From Mycolicibacterium rufum (GTDB lineage: Bacteria > Actinomycetota > Actinomycetes > Mycobacteriales > Mycobacteriaceae), in assembly GCF_022374875.2 (NCBI RefSeq), contig NZ_CP092427.2, forward strand, positions 4,464,001 through 4,528,000: a stretch of DNA of 64,000 bases. Direction: 5' to 3'. Positions 1-8,033 of the stretch are shown piece by piece (positions within the stretch are counted from its first letter, which is position 1; every line of letters starts with the position of its first letter). Below the pieces are notes generated by a model that saw nothing but the letters and a program-made list of their open reading frames with translations, did no database searches and was not told the origin of the DNA. The position numbers were made by a program, and so were the translations under genes.

Positions 1-653
1 CCCGCGTCGTCCCGTTCATCGAGTGGCTGCGCGCCACCTTCCCGGACCAGCTGATCAGCGTCGACACCTGGCGCGCCGAGGTGGCCAAGCAGGCCTGCGC
101 GGCCGGTGCGGACCTGATCAACGACACCTGGGGTGGCGCCGATCCCGACCTGGCGGCCGTCGCCGCCGAGTTCGACGCGGGCCTGGTGTGTTCGCACACC
201 GGCGGTGCGGTGCCCCGGACCCGTCCGTTCCGGGTGAACTACGGGATCACCGAGCGCGGCGTGGTCGACGACGTGCTGGCCGAGGTGACCACGGCGGCCG
301 AGCGGGCGGTGGCGCTGGGCGTGCGCCGGGACGGCATCGTCATCGATCCGACCCACGATTTCGGCAAGAACACTTACCACGGTCTTAGTTTGTTGCGCCA
401 CGTAAAAGAGCTTGTAAACACTGGATGGCCCGTCCTGATGGCGCTGAGCAACAAGGATTTCGTCGGGGAGACTCTGGGGGTGGGACTCACCGACCGCCTC
501 GAGGGCACCCTGGCTGCGACGGCGCTCGCCGCCGCCGACGGTGCCGCGATGTTCCGGGTGCACGAGGTGGGTCCCACACGTCGGGTACTGGAGATGGTGG
601 CGTCGATCCACGGCGTCCGTCCACCGCAACGCACGGTGAGAGGACTGGCATGA
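1..653 (+). CDS. folP2: Dihydropteroate synthase-like protein FolP2, 5' partial
   Basis: The gene enters from the left edge; the reading frame begins at base 3, so the N-terminus is missing and about 216 residues remain. The visible part is a TIM-barrel pterin-binding protein: a SVDTWR segment near the start of the fragment, then GADLINDTWGG and, further on, VIDPTHDFGKN, all typical of the DHPS family. In mycobacteria this is the second folP copy, found beside gpgS, and the M. tuberculosis protein is reported not to act as a normal dihydropteroate synthase, so the true substrate is uncertain. The stop overlaps the gpgS start (ATGA), which implies translational coupling and a role connected with polysaccharide synthesis or simple co-transcription. 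A stretch at 384-425 has unusually low G+C and rare codons. Confidence 0.85.
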   Translation, partial: RVVPFIEWLRATFPDQLISVDTWRAEVAKQACAAGADLINDTWGGADPDLAAVAAEFDAGLVCSHTGGAVPRTRPFRVNYGITERGVVDDVLAEVTTAAERAVALGVRRDGIVIDPTHDFGKNTYHGLSLLRHVKELVNTGWPVLMALSNKDFVGETLGVGLTDRLEGTLAATALAAADGAAMFRVHEVGPTRRVLEMVASIHGVRPPQRTVRGLA

Positions 654-1609
654 CGGTGTTGTCTGATCGCGTCACGGACATGGTCGCCGAGGGGATGGCC
701 GCGCACCCGTGGCTGACCGATCACAGCTGGAGCAGGCCGTCCTGGACGGTCGCCGAACTCGAGGCCGCCAAGAAGGGCCGGACGGTCTCGGTCGTGCTGC
801 CCGCGCTGAACGAGGAGGAGACCGTCGCCGGCGTGGTCGAGACGATCACCCCGCTGCTCGGCGGCCTGGTCGACGAACTGATCGTGCTGGATTCCGGTTC
901 CACCGACGACACCGAGATCCGTGCGGTCGCGGCGGGCGCCCGGGTGGTCAGCCGCGAGGTCGCGCTGCCCGAGGTGTCCGCGCAGCCCGGTAAGGGCGAG
1001 GTGCTGTGGCGCTCGCTGGCCGCGACCACCGGCGACCTGATCGCGTTCGTCGACTCCGACCTGCTCGACCCCGATCCGATGTTCGTGCCCAAGTTGCTCG
1101 GCCCGCTGCTCACCACCGAGGGCGTGCACCTGGTCAAAGGGTTCTACCGGCGCCCGCTCAAGGTCAGCGGCCGTGAGGACGCCAACGGCGGCGGCCGCGT
1201 CACCGAGCTGGTGGCCCGCCCGCTGCTGGCGGCGCTGCGGCCCGAGCTGTCGTGCCTGTACCAGCCGCTGGGCGGCGAGTACGCCGGCACCCGCGAGCTG
1301 CTGACCGCGGTGCCGTTCGCGCCCGGTTACGGCGTGGAGATCGGTCTGCTCGTCGACGCCTACGACCGGCTGGGCCTGGACGCGATCGCCCAGGTCAACC
1401 TCGGGGTGCGCAGCCACCGCAACCGTCCGCTGACCGAGTTGGCCTCGATGAGCCGCCAGGTCATCGCCACGCTGCTGCAGCGCTGCGGGATCCCGGACTC
1501 CGGCGTCGGGCTCACCCAGTTCTTCGCCGACGGCGAGGACTACACGCCGCGGACGTCGTCGGTGTCGCTCGACGACCGGCCGCCGATGATCACGCTGCGC
1601 CCCCGCTGA
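650..1609 (+). CDS. gpgS: Glucosyl-3-phosphoglycerate synthase
   Basis: 319 residues, starting at the ATG that overlaps the folP2 stop. It transfers glucose from a nucleotide sugar (UDP- or ADP-glucose) to 3-phosphoglycerate, the first step of methylglucose lipopolysaccharide synthesis in the cytoplasm. Seen in the sequence: a GT-A fold with the nucleotide-binding start VVLPALNEEETV at about residues 48-59, the metal-binding DxD-type motif D135-S-D137, and the family-typical stretches [21 protein letters not shown] and PFAPGYGVEIGLL. Length and order agree with GpgS of M. tuberculosis (324 residues, recalled). An upstream in-frame ATG at 425 would lie inside folP2 and is not used. Very secure call. 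Confidence 0.96.
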   Translation: MTVLSDRVTDMVAEGMAAHPWLTDHSWSRPSWTVAELEAAKKGRTVSVVLPALNEEETVAGVVETITPLLGGLVDELIVLDSGSTDDTEIRAVAAGARVVSREVALPEVSAQPGKGEVLWRSLAATTGDLIAFVDSDLLDPDPMFVPKLLGPLLTTEGVHLVKGFYRRPLKVSGREDANGGGRVTELVARPLLAALRPELSCLYQPLGGEYAGTRELLTAVPFAPGYGVEIGLLVDAYDRLGLDAIAQVNLGVRSHRNRPLTELASMSRQVIATLLQRCGIPDSGVGLTQFFADGEDYTPRTSSVSLDDRPPMITLRPR

Positions 1610-1657
1610 CGGGCTGGTCGCCTCCGGTTTGTCACCGCCGTCGGGCAGTATCGACGT

Positions 1658-1966
1658 GTGACGCTCGTTCTGCTCTACCTCGTGGTGCTCGTGCTGGTCG
1701 GGATCGTGCTGTTCGCGATCGGCAGTGTGCTGTTCGGCCGAGGCGAGGTGCTGCCCCCGCTGCCGCAGGCGACGACGGCCACCGTGCTGCCCGCGACCGA
1801 TGTCACCGGCGCCGACGTCGACGCCCTCAAGTTCACCCAGACGCTGCGCGGCTACAAGGCCAGTGAGGTCGACTGGGTGCTCGAGCGGCTGGGTCGCGAG
1901 ATCGACGACCTGCGCGACGAACTGGCGGCGCTGCGGACCCGCGAAACCGCGGGCGGCGAGGGGTGA
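1658..1966 (+). CDS. Small membrane-anchored DivIVA-domain protein
   Basis: 102 residues from a GTG start. Residues 1-24 form one hydrophobic membrane segment (LVLLYLVVLVLVGIVLF). After a Pro/Thr-rich linker, residues from about 57 on (KFTQTLRGYKASEVDWVLERL) match the DivIVA N-terminal signature, in which RGY/KxxEVD precedes a coiled coil; the rest (EIDDLRDELAALRTRE) is a heptad-rich helix. This suits a membrane-associated protein that may sit at poles or septa, like other small mycobacterial DivIVA-domain proteins. It occupies the position of Rv1209. The stop overlaps the tagA start (GTGA), so the two are co-transcribed. No experimental function is known to me. Confidence 0.85.
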   Translation: MTLVLLYLVVLVLVGIVLFAIGSVLFGRGEVLPPLPQATTATVLPATDVTGADVDALKFTQTLRGYKASEVDWVLERLGREIDDLRDELAALRTRETAGGEG

Positions 1967-2565
1967 GCGACGCCCCGTCCGACGACCGGGTCCGGTGCGG
2001 CTGGATCGACCGGTCGCGCCTGTCGCCCGAGGACTTCGTGCTGTACCGCGACTACCACGACACCGAGTGGGGACGTCCGCTGCGCGACTCGGCCGCGCTG
2101 TTCGAGAGGATCAGCCTCGAGGCGTTCCAGAGCGGACTGTCCTGGCTGATCATCCTGCGCAAGCGGGACAACTTCCGCGCCGCGTTCGACGGCTTCGACG
2201 TCGAGCGCGTGGCCCGCTACACCGAACGCGACGTCGACCGGTTGCTGGCCGACCCCGGCATCGTGCGCAACCGCTCGAAGATCGAGGCCACCATCTCCAA
2301 CGCCCGCGCGACGGCCGATCTCACCGACGCCGGCGGCGACCTCGCCGAACTCTTGTGGTCCTTCGCCCCCGCCGACGGCGCCACCCGGCCGCGGCCGGCG
2401 GACCTGTCGGGCGTCGCGGCCGTCACCGCCGAATCCACGGCGATGGCCAAGGAACTCAAGCGGCGCGGGTTCCGGTTCGTCGGCCCGACCACGGCCTATG
2501 CGCTGATGCAGGCCACCGGCATGGTCGACGACCACGTCGCCGACTGCTGGGTGCCGCGCTCGTGA
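1963..2565 (+). CDS. tagA: DNA-3-methyladenine glycosylase I
   Basis: 200 residues from a GTG start overlapping the previous stop. The enzyme removes 3-methyladenine from alkylated DNA, starting base excision repair. It belongs to the helix-hairpin-helix TAG family. The zinc-binding set is visible: C12 (RCGW), H32 (YHDTEWG), H191 and C195 (DDHVADC), the last two with the four-residue spacing of the E. coli enzyme. The segment FQSGLSWLIILRKRDNFR carries the family's base-recognition helix. It overlaps the next gene by GTGA, so five genes from folP2 to the methyltransferase appear to be read together. Confidence 0.95.
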   Translation: MSDAPSDDRVRCGWIDRSRLSPEDFVLYRDYHDTEWGRPLRDSAALFERISLEAFQSGLSWLIILRKRDNFRAAFDGFDVERVARYTERDVDRLLADPGIVRNRSKIEATISNARATADLTDAGGDLAELLWSFAPADGATRPRPADLSGVAAVTAESTAMAKELKRRGFRFVGPTTAYALMQATGMVDDHVADCWVPRS

Positions 2566-3374
2566 CCGGGGAGGCGGTCGCGCGCACCGCCGTGCTCGTC
2601 GCGGCGATCCGCGCCGACGAGTCCCGCCGGGACCGCCCGCTGTTCGAGGACCCGTTCGCCGCCCGCCTCGCGGGTGAGGCAGGCCGGAAGATGCTCGCGC
2701 GGATGGTCGCCGAGGCCGGGGAGCGGTCCACCGCGCAGATCGTGGTGCGCACCCGGTTCTGGGACGAGGCGCTGCTGCGCGCCACGCAGACCGTGCGGCA
2801 GGTCGTCATCCTGGCCGCCGGACTCGACGCCAGGGCGTACCGGCTCGCGTGGCCGCCCGGTACCACGGTCATCGAGGTGGATCAGCCCGCCGTGATCGCC
2901 GCCAAGGACGGCGTGCTGGCCGGCGAGCAGCCGCGTTGCCACCGGGTGAGCCTCGGCGCCGACCTGGCCGGCGACTGGAGTGCCGCGCTGACCGACGCCG
3001 GCCTGGACCCCTCGGCGCCCACCGCATGGCTGATCGAGGGGCTGCTGCAGTACCTCGACGGCGACGCGGTGCACCGGCTGTTCGCGCGGGTGCACGCCCT
3101 GTCGGCGCCGGGCTCGGTGCTGCTGTACGACGTCGTGAGTGCGGCGCTGCTGACGGCGCCCGAGATGACGGGCCTGCTCGCGTCGATGGAGGCGCAGGGA
3201 TCACCATGGCTGTTCGGCATCGACGCGCCGGGAGAATTGGCCGAGTCGCTGGGCTGGACGGCCACCGTCACCGACGTGGCCGAGCCCGGTGCGGCGTTCG
3301 GGCGGTGGCCGGACGCGGCCACCGGCGGCGGCTTCTTCGTCGAGGCGCACAAGGGTCCGAACGGGCAGCGATAG
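2562..3374 (+). CDS. Class I SAM-dependent methyltransferase, LCM/TIGR00027 family
   Basis: 270 residues, starting at the GTG that overlaps the tagA stop. The N-terminal part (ARTAVLVAAIRADESRRDRPLFEDPFAARL, residues 7-36 or so) and the motif I region VVILAAGLDARAYRL (81-95) followed by acidic EVDQP (105-109) are the hallmark of the leucine-carboxymethyltransferase-like family that is strongly expanded in mycobacteria. Substrates of these enzymes are mostly unknown. In M. tuberculosis, as I recall it, tagA is followed directly by Rv1211, so this gene is an insertion or was lost there. The overlap with tagA suggests co-transcription, not necessarily a shared pathway. Confidence 0.85.
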   Translation: MTGEAVARTAVLVAAIRADESRRDRPLFEDPFAARLAGEAGRKMLARMVAEAGERSTAQIVVRTRFWDEALLRATQTVRQVVILAAGLDARAYRLAWPPGTTVIEVDQPAVIAAKDGVLAGEQPRCHRVSLGADLAGDWSAALTDAGLDPSAPTAWLIEGLLQYLDGDAVHRLFARVHALSAPGSVLLYDVVSAALLTAPEMTGLLASMEAQGSPWLFGIDAPGELAESLGWTATVTDVAEPGAAFGRWPDAATGGGFFVEAHKGPNGQR

Positions 3375-3380
3375 CGGGTC

Positions 3381-3430
3381 TTGACACACGAGCTGGCCCG
3401 GATAGGGAACAATGGTCGTCTAGAGCAGTT
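3381..3430 (+). promoter_or_regulatory. Candidate promoter(s) of the DUF3117 gene
   Basis: Two overlapping readings are possible. TTGACA at 3381-3386 with TAGGGA at 3403-3408 (16-base spacer) resembles a sigma-A promoter with a weak -10. GGGAACA at 3405-3411, 16 bases, then GTT at 3428-3430 resembles the GGGAAYA-N16-18-GTT pattern of SigH/SigE-type ECF sigma factors. Either would give a leader of about 75-105 bases to the start at 3518. Pattern match only. Confidence 0.4.
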
Positions 3431-3517
3431 CAGAGCCGATGCTGTCAGCGTTCGACGTCATGGCTCGTACGACGAATCGGGCCCTGACGGGCACGCCCAT
3501 TGTGGAGGAGGCACTCG

Positions 3518-3685
3518 ATGGCGGCGATGAAGCCCCGGACCGGCGACGGTCCACTGGAAGCAACCAAGGAGGGGCGCGGCATCGTGATGCGGGTACCACT
3601 GGAAGGCGGGGGCCGACTGGTCGTCGAGCTGACCCCGGACGAGGCAGCCGCCCTCGGCGACGAACTCAAGGGCGTCACCAGCTAG
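3518..3685 (+). CDS. DUF3117 small protein (Rv1211 type)
   Basis: 55 residues, start ATG at 3518 supported by the strong Shine-Dalgarno GGAGGAG at 3504-3510. The protein (MAAMKPRTGDGPLEATKEGR...VVELTPDEAAALGDELKGV) is the DUF3117 family, almost invariant across actinobacteria. The M. tuberculosis counterpart Rv1211 has been described as a calmodulin-like protein, but only one short acidic segment (LTPDEAAALGDEL) is visible here and no complete EF-hand loop, so I would not infer calcium binding from this sequence. The gene has its own promoter region and sits alone before the convergent glgM. Upstream extensions are unlikely. Confidence 0.9.
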   Translation: MAAMKPRTGDGPLEATKEGRGIVMRVPLEGGGRLVVELTPDEAAALGDELKGVTS

Positions 3686-3697
3686 CGCTGCTCTGCT

Positions 3698-4861
3698 CTA
3701 CGACGAGACCTTGCGGTAGATCTCCAGGGTCTGTTCGGCGATCTGTGCCCAGGAGAACTCGTCGATGCAGCGCTGCCGGCCCGCGGCACCGTAGGCGCGG
3801 GCCCGGTCGGGATCGGCCACCAGGGCGTTGACGCCCTCGGCGAGATCGCGTTCGAAGGACCCGGTGTCTTCCGGGTCGTAGTGCACCAGCAGGCCGGTCC
3901 GACCGTCGGCGACCACCTCCGGGATGCCGCCGACGTCCGAGGCCACCACGGCCGTGCCGCACGCCATCGCCTCGAGGTTGACGATGCCCAGCGGCTCGTA
4001 CACCGAAGGGCACACGAATGCCGTTGCTGCGGTGAGGATTTCGCGGATCTTGGCGGTCGGCAACATTTCGCGCACCCAGAACACGCCGGTGCGTGCCCCG
4101 GAGAGCTGCTGCACGGCCGAGGCGACCTCCTCGGCGATCTCGGGGGTGTCGGGGGCGCCCGCGCACAGCACGAGCTGGACCTCCGGGGCGAAGTGATGGG
4201 CGGCGGCCACCAGGTGGGCCACCCCCTTCTGCCGGGTGATGCGGCCGACGAACGCGACGACGGGGCGGGCCGGGTCGACGCCGAGTTCGGCGAGCACGGA
4301 CTGGCCCGGCTCGGGGTCGGCCGGGTACCACACGTCGGTGTCGATGCCGTTGCGCACGACGTGCACCCGGTCGGGGTCGAGGCCGGGGTAGGTGCGCAGC
4401 ACGTCCGCGCGCATCCCTGAGCTGACCGCGATCACCGCGTCGGCGGCCTCGACCGCCGTCTTCTCCACCCACGACGAAATGCGGTAGCCGCCGCCGAGTT
4501 GCTCGGCCTTCCACGGCCGCATCGGCTCCAGCGAGTGCGCGGTCAGCACGTGCGGCACGCCGTACAGCAGGGCCGCCAGATGCCCGGCCATGCCGGTGTA
4601 CCAGGTGTGGGAGTGCACCACGGTGGCTGCTGAGCTGGTGTTGACCATGTTCAGGTCGGCCGACAGCGTCGCCAGCGCGGCGTTGGCGCCCTCGAGGGCG
4701 GGGTCGGGCGCGGCGACGGTCACCCCCGGCCGCGGGGCGCCCATGCAGTGCACGTCGACCTCGCACAGATGTCTCAGCTGCGCGACGAGCTCCGTGACGT
4801 GGACGCCCGCACCGCCGTACACCTCCGGTGGGTATTCCCGTGTCATCATCGCCACCCGCAT
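3698..4861 (-). CDS. glgM: ADP-glucose:glucose-1-phosphate glucosyltransferase (maltose-1-phosphate synthase), GT4
   Basis: 387 residues if started at the second methionine (MRVAMMTREYPPEVYGGAG), which matches the start I recall for Rv1212c; an ATG four codons upstream (4873) is the alternative. In mycobacteria this GT4 enzyme, once named GlgA, mainly makes alpha-maltose 1-phosphate from ADP-glucose and glucose 1-phosphate for the GlgE pathway of alpha-glucan synthesis. Seen: the GGAGVHV nucleotide-binding loop near the N-terminus, VGRITRQKG in the middle, and the E-x7-E signature of the GT4 donor site within YEPLGIVNLEAMACG. It is divergent from glgC, which makes its donor, ADP-glucose. Confidence 0.93.
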   Translation of the reverse strand: MRVAMMTREYPPEVYGGAGVHVTELVAQLRHLCEVDVHCMGAPRPGVTVAAPDPALEGANAALATLSADLNMVNTSSAATVVHSHTWYTGMAGHLAALLYGVPHVLTAHSLEPMRPWKAEQLGGGYRISSWVEKTAVEAADAVIAVSSGMRADVLRTYPGLDPDRVHVVRNGIDTDVWYPADPEPGQSVLAELGVDPARPVVAFVGRITRQKGVAHLVAAAHHFAPEVQLVLCAGAPDTPEIAEEVASAVQQLSGARTGVFWVREMLPTAKIREILTAATAFVCPSVYEPLGIVNLEAMACGTAVVASDVGGIPEVVADGRTGLLVHYDPEDTGSFERDLAEGVNALVADPDRARAYGAAGRQRCIDEFSWAQIAEQTLEIYRKVSS

Positions 4862-4989
4862 CCCGTCCCGCATGGTGTGACCGTACCCAGATTCGCCCGC
4901 GCTCTGCGTGGCATCACCAATTGTCTTGACCGACAGCCCGAGAACCCGCCAAAGAGGGGGAATGGCTGGCTCCTGTCCCGACCTGCCGA

Positions 4990-4995
4990 TAGGTT
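4990..4995 (+). promoter_or_regulatory. Probable -10 hexamer (TAGGTT), leaderless glgC
   Basis: TAGGTT fits the mycobacterial TANNNT -10 pattern and ends 6 bases before the glgC ATG at 5002, so transcription would begin at or next to the A of ATG. No convincing Shine-Dalgarno lies before the start, which agrees with a leaderless transcript. The -35 region is weak. Confidence 0.5.
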
Positions 4996-5001
4996 GGGTT
5001 C

Positions 5002-6216
5002 ATGAGGGAAGCGCCACACGTGCTGGGCATCGTCCTCGCCGGCGGAGAGGGCAAACGGCTGTACCCGTTGACCGCCGACCGCGCCAAGCCCGCAGTTCCG
5101 TTCGGCGGCGCCTACCGCCTGATCGATTTCGTGCTCTCCAATCTCGTCAACGCCCGTTTCCTGCGAATCTGTGTTCTGACGCAATACAAGTCGCATTCGC
5201 TGGACCGCCACATCTCCCAGAACTGGCGGTTATCGGGGCTTGCCGGCGAGTACATCACCCCGGTGCCGGCCCAGCAGCGGCTCGGGCCGCGGTGGTACAC
5301 CGGGTCGGCCGATGCGATCTATCAGTCGATGAACCTGATCTATGACGAGGATCCCGACTACATCGTGATCTTCGGCGCCGACCACGTGTACCGGATGGAT
5401 CCGGAGCAGATGGTCCAGCAGCACATCGAGAGTGGCGCGGGCGCGACGGTCGCAGGGATCCGGGTGCCGCGTGCCGAGGCGACCGCGTTCGGGTGCATCG
5501 ACGCCGACGACTCGGGGAGGATCCGGGCGTTCGTGGAAAAACCGGCGGAGCCGCCCTCTGTGCCCGACGATCCCGAGCAGACGTTCGTGTCGATGGGCAA
5601 CTACATCTTCACCACCAAGGTGCTGATCGACGCGATCCGCGCCGACGCCGAGGACGACGACTCCGACCACGACATGGGTGGCGACATCATCCCGCGGCTG
5701 GTGTCCGACGGCATGGCCTCGGTGTACGACTTCAACAACAACGAGGTGCCCGGCGCCACCGAGCGTGACCACGGCTACTGGCGCGACGTCGGGACGCTGG
5801 ACGCGTTCTACGACGCGCACATGGACCTGGTCTCGGTGCACCCGATCTTCAACCTCTACAACAAGCGGTGGCCCATCCGCGGCAGCTCGGAGAACCTCGC
5901 GCCCGCGAAGTTCGTCAACGGCGGATCGGCCCAGGAGTCCGTCGTCGGCGCCGGCAGCATCATTTCGGCTGCGTCGGTACGCAATTCGGTGCTGTCGTCG
6001 AACGTCGTCGTCGACGACGGCGCGATCGTCGAGGGCAGCGTGATCATGCCCGGCGCCCGGATCGGCCGCGGCGCGGTGGTGCGGCACGCCATCCTGGACA
6101 AGAACGTGGTCGTCGGGCCCGGCGAGATGGTCGGGGTGGACCTCGACAAGGACCGCGAACGGTTCTCGGTCAGCGCCGGGGGCGTGGTGGCGGTCGGCAA
6201 GGGCGTCTGGGTCTGA
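5002..6216 (+). CDS. glgC: Glucose-1-phosphate adenylyltransferase
   Basis: 404 residues. Makes ADP-glucose from glucose 1-phosphate and ATP, the committed step of glycogen and alpha-glucan synthesis. Seen: the nucleotidyltransferase signature [25 protein letters not shown] near the N-terminus, [18 protein letters not shown] (metal/sugar phosphate site), a central FVEKP and [12 protein letters not shown], and a C-terminal left-handed beta-helix with hexapeptide-like repeats ([19 protein letters not shown]). Full length for the family. Divergent neighbour glgM uses its product. Probably leaderless. Confidence 0.97.
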   Translation: MREAPHVLGIVLAGGEGKRLYPLTADRAKPAVPFGGAYRLIDFVLSNLVNARFLRICVLTQYKSHSLDRHISQNWRLSGLAGEYITPVPAQQRLGPRWYTGSADAIYQSMNLIYDEDPDYIVIFGADHVYRMDPEQMVQQHIESGAGATVAGIRVPRAEATAFGCIDADDSGRIRAFVEKPAEPPSVPDDPEQTFVSMGNYIFTTKVLIDAIRADAEDDDSDHDMGGDIIPRLVSDGMASVYDFNNNEVPGATERDHGYWRDVGTLDAFYDAHMDLVSVHPIFNLYNKRWPIRGSSENLAPAKFVNGGSAQESVVGAGSIISAASVRNSVLSSNVVVDDGAIVEGSVIMPGARIGRGAVVRHAILDKNVVVGPGEMVGVDLDKDRERFSVSAGGVVAVGKGVWV

Positions 6217-6227
6217 CCGATCGACGA

Positions 6228-6707
6228 TCAGTCGGCGAGGCGGCGCGGCCGGTCCGAGGCCGGCCACACATAGGGCAGATCGTCGGGGACGTCGGGGAAC
6301 AGCGGACGGTAGTGGTCCGGATCCTTGCGAACCAGCGCGGACTGGTGGCTGCGGTGCACCGCGGGGTCACCCAGCCAGGGCGGCAGTTCGCCGGCGGCGC
6401 CGAGGTCGTCTTGGGTTCTGATGGAGGTCAGCCCGGTGCCTGCGGTCAGATCCTCGAGCAGCGTGGCGGCGCAGGTGTCGGCCCGGCCCAGCGCGCACCA
6501 CACCTCGCAGACCTCCCATCCGTAGCGCACGACGGCCTCTTCGTAGCCCGCCCACATCGCCGCGGCGGGGTGGCGGCGCCACCCGTATCCGGGCACCGTC
6601 AGCGCACGCAGTACCTGGATGGTCTCCACCCGCTGTTTGCCCAGCCGGCGCGGGTCGAGCGTCCGGGCCGAATCGGCGAACCCGGGAAGGGGTAGGAACG
6701 TCTGCAT
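6228..6707 (-). CDS. Conserved hypothetical protein, MSMEG_6728-like
   Basis: 159 residues, starting MQTFLPLPGFADSARTLDPRRLGKQRVE. This opening is the signature of a widely conserved family of small cytoplasmic proteins annotated in mycobacteria as MSMEG_6728-like and sometimes compared with pyrimidine-dimer DNA glycosylases (a conserved Thr after an N-terminal Met-Gln, then RLGKQRVE). Other conserved-looking parts are GWRRHPAAAMWAGYE, CEVWCALG and the C-terminal VHRSHQSALVRKDPDHY. No function should be assumed. It ends 11 bases from the glgC stop (convergent) and follows the DUF4126 gene by 29 bases on the same strand. Confidence 0.75.
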   Translation of the reverse strand: MQTFLPLPGFADSARTLDPRRLGKQRVETIQVLRALTVPGYGWRRHPAAAMWAGYEEAVVRYGWEVCEVWCALGRADTCAATLLEDLTAGTGLTSIRTQDDLGAAGELPPWLGDPAVHRSHQSALVRKDPDHYRPLFPDVPDDLPYVWPASDRPRRLAD

Positions 6708-6736
6708 GACGCCCCGGGTACCCGCGTCGTCGGTGA

Positions 6737-7327
6737 CTACCGCGCCCCGGCCGCCGGCCGTCGCCTGCGGCGCCGGATCACCCGGAACGCGGCCCAGCCG
6801 AGCGCGACGACCGCGACCAGGACCAGCACGGGCAGCAGGATCGCGAGCACCACGAGCATCACGCTGACGACGTCCTCGACCGTGCTCAGCACCGGGGCCG
6901 CCATACCGGCCGTGGCCACGTTCGCGGCGGGCCGCACCGTCGACTTGGTCAGCGACACCACCAGCGCGACGACGATGCCGAGGACGACGGGAATCCACTG
7001 TCCCGACTGGGCGAAGGCGCCCGGATCGGCGACCGCGGCGGTCTGTGCGGCGGTGCCCGAGCCGAAGACGATGCCGCCCGCGGTGGGCCGCACGAAGGTC
7101 TGCACCGTGTCGTTGATCGTGTCGAGCGCGGGCACCTTGTCCGCCACGATCTCGACCGCGAGCAGTGCGGCGACGATCGCCATGACCCACCCGTTCTCCA
7201 GCCACGCCCACCCGGCCGGCAGCGTGACCAGGTCGGTGACCCGGGCGAGCAACCCCAGCGCCAGCAGCGGGATGTAGGCGTTGAGCCCCGCGGCGGTCGC
7301 CAGCCCGAACCCGGTCAGCAGCTCCAT
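6737..7327 (-). CDS. DUF4126 integral membrane protein
   Basis: 196 residues with about five hydrophobic segments. The start MELLTGFGLATAAGLNAYIPLLALGLLAR and the loop DKVPALDTINDTVQTFVRPTAGGIVFG are characteristic of DUF4126. The protein ends in a very basic cytoplasmic tail (RRRRRRPAAGAR). Function unknown. Same strand and close spacing with its neighbours, so possibly part of a loose operon 8023 to 6228. Confidence 0.8.
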   Translation of the reverse strand: MELLTGFGLATAAGLNAYIPLLALGLLARVTDLVTLPAGWAWLENGWVMAIVAALLAVEIVADKVPALDTINDTVQTFVRPTAGGIVFGSGTAAQTAAVADPGAFAQSGQWIPVVLGIVVALVVSLTKSTVRPAANVATAGMAAPVLSTVEDVVSVMLVVLAILLPVLVLVAVVALGWAAFRVIRRRRRRPAAGAR

Positions 7328-7348
7328 GGGATCAGTATGGGCGCAGGC

Positions 7349-8023
7349 TCACCACACGCCGGGAATCAGCCGAAACCGCACCTTCTTCGTGTACTCGGCG
7401 TACCCGGCCAGGTCGTCGGTCAGCGCCTTCTCCTCGTCGAGCAGCCGGGCAGCCAGCACCGGAACCGCTGCCAGCACCGCGAGCAGACCCCACAGCGAGC
7501 CCAGCGCCGGGGGAGTGCCGAGCATCATGACCAGGGAACCGGCGTACATCGGGTGCCGCACGATCCCGTACATCCCGGTGGACACCAGCGGCTGGCCCTC
7601 CTCGACGGTGATGCTCGCGCCGGCGTAGTTGTTCTGGACCACCACCAGCTGTGCGGCGACCAGTCCGACCGCCACCAGCACGTCGCCGGTGATCACCAGC
7701 CACAGCGGCACACTCGACCAGCCGAAGCGCCAGTCGAGGGCGCTGATCACCATGACCGCGATGCCCGCCAGGAACGTGACCGTGATGATGATGCGTTGCG
7801 CGGGGCGGGTTTCCGCCCTCGGTCCGGCTTTCATCCTGCGCGCCAGCGCGTCGGGGTGACGGATCGCGAGATAGATGCTGGGGACGAACGTCGACACGGA
7901 GAACACCGCAACGAACACCCAGGCCTGCCAGTAGTGGACGGTGCCGGCAGGCAGGAACAGAACCAGTCCGAAGAAGACCAGTCCCGACACCATCGAGACC
8001 GCGGTCCGCAGAGCAAGATTCAC
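7349..8023 (-). CDS. Isoprenylcysteine carboxyl methyltransferase (ICMT/PEMT)-like membrane protein
   Basis: 224 residues with five or six transmembrane segments. The C-terminal half carries the SAM-binding signature of the ICMT/phospholipid methyltransferase family: GMYGIVRHPMYAG followed about 50 residues later by EEKALTDDLAGYAEY. It matches Rv1216c in place and length. Bacterial members methylate unknown, probably lipid, substrates; true prenylated-protein methylation is not expected here. It is downstream (10 bases) of the ABC exporter genes on the same strand and may be co-expressed with them. Confidence 0.8.
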   Translation of the reverse strand: MNLALRTAVSMVSGLVFFGLVLFLPAGTVHYWQAWVFVAVFSVSTFVPSIYLAIRHPDALARRMKAGPRAETRPAQRIIITVTFLAGIAVMVISALDWRFGWSSVPLWLVITGDVLVAVGLVAAQLVVVQNNYAGASITVEEGQPLVSTGMYGIVRHPMYAGSLVMMLGTPPALGSLWGLLAVLAAVPVLAARLLDEEKALTDDLAGYAEYTKKVRFRLIPGVW

Positions 8024-8033
8024 GACAACCTCC

